From NCBI RefSeq assembly GCF_900105325.1, contig NZ_FNSU01000003.1:930001-994000 (forward strand): DNA of 64,000 nucleotides. The letters run 5' to 3'. The position numbers and the translations under genes were made by a program. This DNA comes from Pseudomonas marginalis (GTDB lineage: Bacteria > Pseudomonadota > Gammaproteobacteria > Pseudomonadales > Pseudomonadaceae). Positions 58,982 to 64,000 of the stretch are shown here, one piece after another. The notes beneath the pieces are model-generated. The model was not told the DNA's origin, made no database searches, and was given only the letters and a program-made list of their open reading frames with translations. Within the stretch, counting starts at the first letter, position 1, and each line of letters begins with the position of its first letter.

Positions 58982-59914
58982 ATGAACCTTCAACGCATGT
59001 TTCCCGTCATTGCCTTGGCTGCCCTGATGTCCCAAGCCGCAGAGGCCCGCGAACTCAAGGCCCTGGGCATCAGCATGGGCTCGCTCGGCAACCCGTATTT
59101 CGTGACCCTGGCCGATGGCGCCACGGCCCGGGCCAAGGAGCTGAACCCCAACGTCAAGGTCACCTCGGTGTCCGCCGACTACGACTTGAGCAAGCAGTTC
59201 TCGCAGATCGATAACTTTATCTCGTCCAAGGTCGACCTGATTCTGATCAACGCCGTCGACCCTTCGGCCATGGCCTCGGCGATCAAGAAAGCCCGGGATG
59301 CCGGCATCGTCGTGGTGGCGGTGGATGTGGACGCCAAGGGTGTGAATGCCACCGTGCAGACCGACAACGTCGAAGCCGGCAAACTGGCCTGCCAATACCT
59401 GGTGGACAAGCTTGCCGGCAAGGGCAACGTGATTATCCAGAACGGCCCGCAAGTCACCGCCGTGACCGACCGCGTCAAAGGCTGTAAAGCCGCATTGGCC
59501 GGCGCGCCGGACATCAAGGTGCTGTCCGACGACCAGGACGGCAAAGGCTCCCGCGAAGGCGGCCTGAACGTGATGCAAGGCTACCTCACGCGCTTCCCGA
59601 AAATCGACGGCCTGTTTGCGATCAACGACCCCCAGGCCATCGGCAGCGACCTGGCGGCCAAGCAGCTCAAGCGCAGCGGCATCATCATCACCTCGGTGGA
59701 CGGCGCGCCGGATATCGAGAACGCGTTGAAGACCGACACCCAGATCCAGGCGTCAGCCAGCCAGGACCCATGGGCCATGGCGCAGACGGCGGTGAATGTC
59801 GGCAATGACCTGCTCAATGACAAAGCTCCGGCCGAAGCGGTGACCCTGCTCACGCCAAAACTGATCACCCGCGACAACGTCGGTACGTACAGCGGCTGGT
59901 CGAGTAAACACTGA
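58982..59914 (+). CDS. Periplasmic sugar-binding protein (RbsB-like)
   Basis: A 310-residue type I periplasmic binding protein with signal peptide 1-20 (VIALAALMSQAAEA). The mature part begins ELKALGISMGSLGNPYFVTL. LILINAVDPSAM, VVAVDVDA and IITSVDGAPDI are the hinge-side strands seen in ribose/xylitol-type receptors. GAGAG precedes ATG 58982. Together with the two preceding genes it forms a complete importer. The ligand may be a pentose or pentitol; I cannot separate ribose, xylose, xylitol or arabitol from sequence. Confidence 0.93.
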   Translation: MNLQRMFPVIALAALMSQAAEARELKALGISMGSLGNPYFVTLADGATARAKELNPNVKVTSVSADYDLSKQFSQIDNFISSKVDLILINAVDPSAMASAIKKARDAGIVVVAVDVDAKGVNATVQTDNVEAGKLACQYLVDKLAGKGNVIIQNGPQVTAVTDRVKGCKAALAGAPDIKVLSDDQDGKGSREGGLNVMQGYLTRFPKIDGLFAINDPQAIGSDLAAKQLKRSGIIITSVDGAPDIENALKTDTQIQASASQDPWAMAQTAVNVGNDLLNDKAPAEAVTLLTPKLITRDNVGTYSGWSSKH

Positions 59915-59935
59915 TAGCCTGAGAGGAACAGCGTC

Positions 59936-60928
59936 GTGGTGACCATGGATGACGTGGCAAGCAGGGCGGGGGTGTCGACGTCGACCGTGTCACACGTGTT
60001 GAACGGCACCCGCAAGGTCAGCCCGGCCACGGTGCTGGCGGTGCAGCGGGCGATCCAGGCGCTGGGGTATATCCCCAACACCCTGGCACGCTCGCTGGCG
60101 CGGTCGAGTACCAACACGATTGGCGTAGCGATTTCGGCGCTGTCCAACCATTACTTCAGCGAGACGGTGCACGCGATTGAAACCGAGTGCGCCAAGCACG
60201 GCTACATGATGCTGTTTGTCGACACCCACGACGACCCGGAGCAGGAGCTGCGGGTCGTCACGGCGCTGCATCACCGGCGGGTCGACGGTATTGTGCTGGC
60301 GCCTTCGAACGGTTCGATGGCCCTGGAGTACATGCGCGCCAACGAGATTCCGGCGGTGTTGGTGGACCGCATGATGAGCGAGCAGTTTGACCAGGTCGGG
60401 GTCGAGAATGCCCAGGCCACCCAGGCCCTGATTGAGCACCTGATCGGGCACGGGCACCGCCGCATCGGTTTTATCGCCGGGCGCACGGGGTTCAGCACCA
60501 CAGATGAGCGGGTGGCGGGTTACTGCGCGGCGTTGCACGCGGCGGGGCTGGCCTTCGATCCGCAGTTGCTGGTCAACGGTGGCTCCAACACCGAACCGGC
60601 GCGCCAGGCTACGGCGCAGTTGCTGGGCCTGGCTTCGCCACCCACGGCGATCATGGCCGGCAATAACCTGATGACCCTCGGCGCGATGCACGCCTTGCGT
60701 GACGCGCAGCTTGAAGTGCCGAGACAAATGGCCCTGGTGGGGTTTGATGATTTTGACTGGGCGGATTTTTTCGTGCCGCGCTTGAGCCTGATCGCACAGC
60801 CGGTCAAGGCCCTTGGCGCCCGCGCGGTCGACCTGTTGCTGCAACGCATGGCGTCGCCTGACGCAGCGCCCCAGAGCGTGCGCCTGGCACCGACCCTGCA
60901 GTTACGTAACTCCTGTGGCTGTCATTGA
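59936..60928 (+). CDS. LacI family transcriptional regulator
   Basis: A 330-residue LacI-type regulator. The N-terminal helix-turn-helix and hinge are clear: MDDVASRAGVSTSTVSHVLNG, then ALGYIPNTLARSLA. The ligand domain is of the periplasmic-binding-protein type. GTG 59936 follows AGAGGA; GTG 59939 and ATG 59945 are close alternatives. Its C-terminus LRNSCGCH has two cysteines, a common ending in RbsR-type regulators. It probably represses the operon through the palindromes at 56312-56355. Confidence 0.94.
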   Translation: MVTMDDVASRAGVSTSTVSHVLNGTRKVSPATVLAVQRAIQALGYIPNTLARSLARSSTNTIGVAISALSNHYFSETVHAIETECAKHGYMMLFVDTHDDPEQELRVVTALHHRRVDGIVLAPSNGSMALEYMRANEIPAVLVDRMMSEQFDQVGVENAQATQALIEHLIGHGHRRIGFIAGRTGFSTTDERVAGYCAALHAAGLAFDPQLLVNGGSNTEPARQATAQLLGLASPPTAIMAGNNLMTLGAMHALRDAQLEVPRQMALVGFDDFDWADFFVPRLSLIAQPVKALGARAVDLLLQRMASPDAAPQSVRLAPTLQLRNSCGCH

Positions 60929-60944
60929 TGGGAATAACACACGC

Positions 60945-62405
60945 ATGAACAGTCCTGTTTCCCTGGGCATTGACCTGGGCACGTCGGAACTCAAAGCCAT
61001 CCTCATGGACGCCACGGGCGCGGTGCTGGCCCATGCCGGCGTGCGCTTGAGCGTGTCGCGCCGGCACAGCGGCTGGTCTGAACAGGCGCCGGAAGACTGG
61101 TGGCAAGCCTGCTTGCAGGCGTTGGCGCAACTTCGCGGACACGAGGCGTTTACCCGCGTGGCCTGTATCGGCCTGTCGGGGCAGATGCACGGCGCGGTGT
61201 TGCTGGGGGCGGACAACCGCGTGTTGTACCCGGCGATCCTGTGGGACGACTCCCGTGCAATGGCCGAAGCCGAACAGCTGGGGCCCGGCTTCGCCGACGT
61301 CACCGGCAGCCTGCCGATGGCCGGGCTGACCGCGCCGAAACTGCTGTGGCTGCAACGGCATGAGCCCGAGGTGTTCCAGGCGATTGATTGCGTGCTGTCG
61401 CCTAAGGATTACCTGCGCTTGCGTTTGAGTGGCGAGCGCATCAGCGAGATGTCCGACGCGGCGGGTACGTTGTGGCTGGATGTGGCGCGGCGGGCATGGT
61501 TTACCCCGATGGTTCGCGCTACAGGCCTTACGCCCGGGCAATTGCCCAGGCTGGTTGAGGGTGGTGCGGCGAGCGCGTTGTTGACGGCCACGGGACTGGG
61601 CCTGTCAGCTGAGGTGGTGATTGCCGGCGGTGGCGGTGACAACCCTGTGGCGGCGGTCGGCATCGGCGCGGTCAACGCCGGTGATGGCTTTATTACCCTT
61701 GGCACCAGCGCGGCCATTGTTGCGATCACCGATCACGCTGCAGGCAACCCGGCCAGTGCAGTGCACAGCTTCTGCCACGCGCTGCCCAACCGCTGGTACA
61801 CCATGGGCGCCATGCTCGCCGGCGCCAGTTGCCTGCGCTGGGTCACACGGCTGACGGGTATGGCCGATGAGCAAACGTTGCTGGAGCAGGTGCAGGCGCA
61901 ATTGCCGATTGAGCAGCACGTGCCTTTGGGGACACCGTTGTTCCTGCCGTACCTGGCCGGCGAACGCACACCCCACAACGATCCTTTGCTGCGCGGCGGC
62001 TTCATGAACCTGGGCCACGACTGCACACCGGCGATGCTGGGCTATGCGGTGATGGAAGGGGTGGGTTTCGGTTTGCTCGATGCGTTGCGCGCGGTGCAAT
62101 CGACCGGCGCCGACGTGGGAGCCTGCGCCCTGGTGGGTGGCGGTGCGCGCAGTGAGTACTGGGCGCAGCTGCTGGCGAATATCCTGCAGCGGGAAATCTT
62201 CACCTTGCAGGGCAGTGAATTGAGCGCGTGTATTGGCGCGGCAAAGCTCGGGTTTGTGGCGATGGGGCAGGGGGCGGAGCTGCTCGCGGCGGGGATGCCG
62301 GTCAAAGCCCGGTACACACCTGACCTGAAGCAGCAGCCGGTGTTGGCGGCGCGTTATCGCAAGTTTCAAAGTTTGCTGCCCGCCGCCAAGGCCCTTCACG
62401 ACTAG
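60945..62405 (+). CDS. xylB: Xylulokinase (FGGY carbohydrate kinase)
   Basis: A 486-residue FGGY kinase that phosphorylates D-xylulose. SLGIDLGTSELKAI is the N-terminal ATPase phosphate motif, SGQMHGAVLL and PAILWDDSR are xylulokinase-like, GGGGDNPVAAVG holds the probable catalytic Asp, and VGGGARSEYWAQLLANIL is the second FGGY signature. ATG 60945 lies 16 bp after the regulator. The operon has no xylose isomerase, so the xylulose must come from a polyol dehydrogenase or from elsewhere in the genome. Confidence 0.93.
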   Translation: MNSPVSLGIDLGTSELKAILMDATGAVLAHAGVRLSVSRRHSGWSEQAPEDWWQACLQALAQLRGHEAFTRVACIGLSGQMHGAVLLGADNRVLYPAILWDDSRAMAEAEQLGPGFADVTGSLPMAGLTAPKLLWLQRHEPEVFQAIDCVLSPKDYLRLRLSGERISEMSDAAGTLWLDVARRAWFTPMVRATGLTPGQLPRLVEGGAASALLTATGLGLSAEVVIAGGGGDNPVAAVGIGAVNAGDGFITLGTSAAIVAITDHAAGNPASAVHSFCHALPNRWYTMGAMLAGASCLRWVTRLTGMADEQTLLEQVQAQLPIEQHVPLGTPLFLPYLAGERTPHNDPLLRGGFMNLGHDCTPAMLGYAVMEGVGFGLLDALRAVQSTGADVGACALVGGGARSEYWAQLLANILQREIFTLQGSELSACIGAAKLGFVAMGQGAELLAAGMPVKARYTPDLKQQPVLAARYRKFQSLLPAAKALHD

Positions 62406-62757
62406 GCTCCTGTGGCGAGCGGGCCCGTTATGGTGAGCGGGCCTGTTGTGTGGGGAACGGGCTTGCTGTGGTGAGTGAGCTTGTTGTGGTGAGCGGGCTT
62501 GTTGTGGTGAGTGAGCTTGTTGTGGTGAGCGGGCTTGCCCCGCGCTGGGCTGCGAAGCAGCCCCAATAAAGGCACCGCGTTTATCCAGGCATAGTGAGTA
62601 GTCAGGTTTAGGGGCCGCTTCGCGCCCCAGCGCGGGGCAAGCCCGCTCACCACAGCAAGCCCGCTCACCACAACAAGCCTGCTTGCCACCTCACCACAAC
62701 AAGCCCGCCTGCTACAGGAAGCCTGCTCGCCACACCAGGCCCACTCTCCACAGGAAT
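62405..62757. repeat. REP doublet with strongly multiplied arms
   Basis: At the left about seven head-to-tail variants of an 18-20 base unit (TTGTGGTGAGCGGGCTTG and TTGTGGTGAGTGAGCTTG alternate) lead into a central palindrome (GCCCCGCGCTGGGCTGCGAA and its complement). At the right about seven complementary units follow (CAAGCCCGCTCACCACA). It fills the gap between the kinase and the Lrp-type gene. The two arms have similar copy numbers. Confidence 0.85.
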
Positions 62758-62771
62758 CGGTGTGTTACGGT

Positions 62772-63215
62772 TCAGTCGTTGGTCAGCGGCGGCAAACGTC
62801 GCTTCACCGGGGTTTTCTTGACGATGGCGGTGTTGGTTTCGGCATAGGCATTGATCCGATCCAGCAGGCTGTCGAGATGGTCCATGGTGCGCACATGCAG
62901 GCGTGCGATAAAGCAGTCTTCGCCGGTGACCTTGTCGCATTCGGTGAACTCCGGGATCGCCTGGATCTGCCGCTCCACCTCCTGCAATTTGCCGGGCAGG
63001 GGGCGGATGCGCACGATGGCTTGCAGCAGGTAGCCGAAGTGCCTGGGGTCGATGTCGACGGTGTAGTGGGTCAGCACGCCGCGTTCTTCCAGGCGGCGCA
63101 GGCGTTCGCCCACACTGGGCGAGGACAGCCCGGTGATGCCCGCCAGGGCCTTGAGGGATAACCGCGAGTCATCCATCAAAGCGGCGATCAGTTGCTGGTC
63201 GATCGTGTCAATCAT
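62772..63215 (-). CDS. Lrp/AsnC family transcriptional regulator
   Basis: A 147-residue Lrp-type regulator. Helix-turn-helix: LIAALMDDSRLSLKALAGIT, then LSSPSVGERLRRLEERGVL. The C-terminal RAM domain (FIARLHVRTMDHLDSLLDRI) binds an amino acid. It is divergent from an EamA-type exporter at 63325, with 109 bp between, so control of an amino acid exporter is likely. Confidence 0.93.
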   Translation of the reverse strand: MIDTIDQQLIAALMDDSRLSLKALAGITGLSSPSVGERLRRLEERGVLTHYTVDIDPRHFGYLLQAIVRIRPLPGKLQEVERQIQAIPEFTECDKVTGEDCFIARLHVRTMDHLDSLLDRINAYAETNTAIVKKTPVKRRLPPLTND

Positions 63216-63324
63216 GGTGTTCGCCTAATAAGAAAAGGTGATTGCGGGATTTTGCCTTTTTTAGTCACTGGAGCCGCGCACAAGCAGATTGCCATAATTG
63301 AGCCTCACTTGAGGAGCATCAATC

Positions 63325-64000
63325 ATGGGTTCATCCATCCGTCGCGGTTCGTGGGAAATGATCGCCGCCATGCTGATCTCGGGCACCATCGGCTGGTTTG
63401 TGCTGGTGTCCGGCGTGTCGGTGCTCGAAGTGGTGTTCTGGCGCTGCGTGATCGGCGGCCTGACCCTGTTGCTGGTGTGCGCGTTGCTCGGCTACCTTCG
63501 CCTGGACCTGCTCAGTTGGGCCACGTCCGGCCTGGCGATGCTCAGTGGCGTGGCAATTGTCGGCAACTGGTTGCTGCTGTTCGAGTCCTATTCCCGGGCG
63601 TCCATCGCCATCAGCACCGCGGTGTACAACGTGCAGCCGTTCATGTTGGTGATGCTGGCGGCGCTGTTCCTCGGGGAAAAGATCACCGTGCAGAAACTGG
63701 CGTGGCTGAGCCTGGCGTTCCTGGGAATGCTGGCGATTGTCACGGCCCATGGTAATCAGCCAACCGGCGACGATTACCTTGCAGGCATTGCCCTGGCACT
63801 GGGCGCGGCATTGCTGTACGCGATTGCCGCACTGATCATCAAGCGTTTGAAGGACGTACCACCGCATTTGATGGCGTTGATCCAGGTGACCACCGGCGCA
63901 GTGTTACTGGCGCCCTTGGTGCCTTGGAACAGCTTGCCTGCCACCACCAACGCCTGGGCGGCATTGGTCACGCTCGGCGTGGTGCACACCGGCTTGATGT
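63325..64000 (+). CDS. EamA/DMT family transporter, 3' end outside the window
   Basis: The first 225 codons of a drug/metabolite transporter, with about eight membrane helices visible (MIAAMLISGTIGWFVLVSGV; a later ISTAVYNVQPFMLVMLAALF with the conserved Pro and FLGEK after it). GAGGAG precedes ATG 63325. It is divergent from an Lrp-type regulator, an arrangement often seen for amino acid or metabolite exporters. The gene is cut by the window end. Confidence 0.92.
   Translation, partial: MGSSIRRGSWEMIAAMLISGTIGWFVLVSGVSVLEVVFWRCVIGGLTLLLVCALLGYLRLDLLSWATSGLAMLSGVAIVGNWLLLFESYSRASIAISTAVYNVQPFMLVMLAALFLGEKITVQKLAWLSLAFLGMLAIVTAHGNQPTGDDYLAGIALALGAALLYAIAALIIKRLKDVPPHLMALIQVTTGAVLLAPLVPWNSLPATTNAWAALVTLGVVHTGLM

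Noticed and set aside
62405..62757. Regularly repeated 18-20 base units that could suggest a CRISPR array
   Set aside because: The units are contiguous without unique spacers, appear in both orientations around a centre, and match the REP family elsewhere in the window.

Overview
The window looks like chromosome of a Pseudomonas of the P. fluorescens group. The evidence is an alkaline metalloprotease / type I secretion / lipase operon in the order aprA-inh-aprDEF-lipA, many GC-rich REP-type palindromes of the kinds scattered through these genomes, and GC-rich codon use in nearly all genes. No rRNA, tRNA or CRISPR array was seen.

Layout. 1-4032 (all minus): a cut-off unknown gene, then a complete His-Xaa-Ser (Hxs) system (hxsD, hxsB, hxsC, hxsA) with overlapping genes: two radical SAM enzymes and a small exported protein with six H-x-S repeats. 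4379-6584: a LysR regulator divergent from a quinone-oxidoreductase-like dehydrogenase. 7290-10111: an unrecognised 472-residue protein coupled to a MocR-type regulator. 10209-16858: phosphoglucomutase, pirin, a UvrD-type helicase, a DUF1652-like protein and an AraC-type regulator. 16907-23580: amine/amino-acid metabolism (FAD oxidase, cupin, PotF-like binding protein, LuxR regulator, APC permease, P1-family aminopeptidase). 23948-31825: the exoenzyme operon. The protease and lipase carry RTX repeats and leave through AprDEF; the inhibitor protects the periplasm. 32106-36190: a YgdR-like lipoprotein, then a FAN1-type nuclease coupled to an XPD-like helicase.

36270-45496 is the most unusual stretch. 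It holds a hydrolase remnant and three paralogous proteins built of Ig-like beta domains. Two of them (38305 and 41144) share an almost identical core of about 590 residues, copied with its upstream region as a 1.86-kb direct repeat. They then switch to unrelated C-termini whose final parts are AT-rich. A 48-bp block is conserved upstream of all three genes. I read this as an accessory locus with a constant core and exchangeable tips; its function is unknown.

45603-53921: an alpha-E / ATP-grasp pair, a small membrane protein, two tiny acidic proteins, a cation/proton antiporter, and a three-gene signalling unit (PAS histidine kinase, receiver, receiver-EAL). 54386-62405: a GNAT acetyltransferase, a zinc alcohol dehydrogenase, and a sugar ABC transporter / LacI / xylulokinase operon, probably for a pentose or pentitol. 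The end holds an Lrp-type regulator and a cut-off EamA transporter.

Two MITE-like elements can be defined exactly, each with terminal inverted repeats, a 10-bp target duplication and a REP doublet inside. One (11878-12033) sits in the loop of another REP palindrome. The other (54169-54412) entered the 3' end of the GNAT gene and replaced its last ten codons; the original ending survives in frame on the far side.
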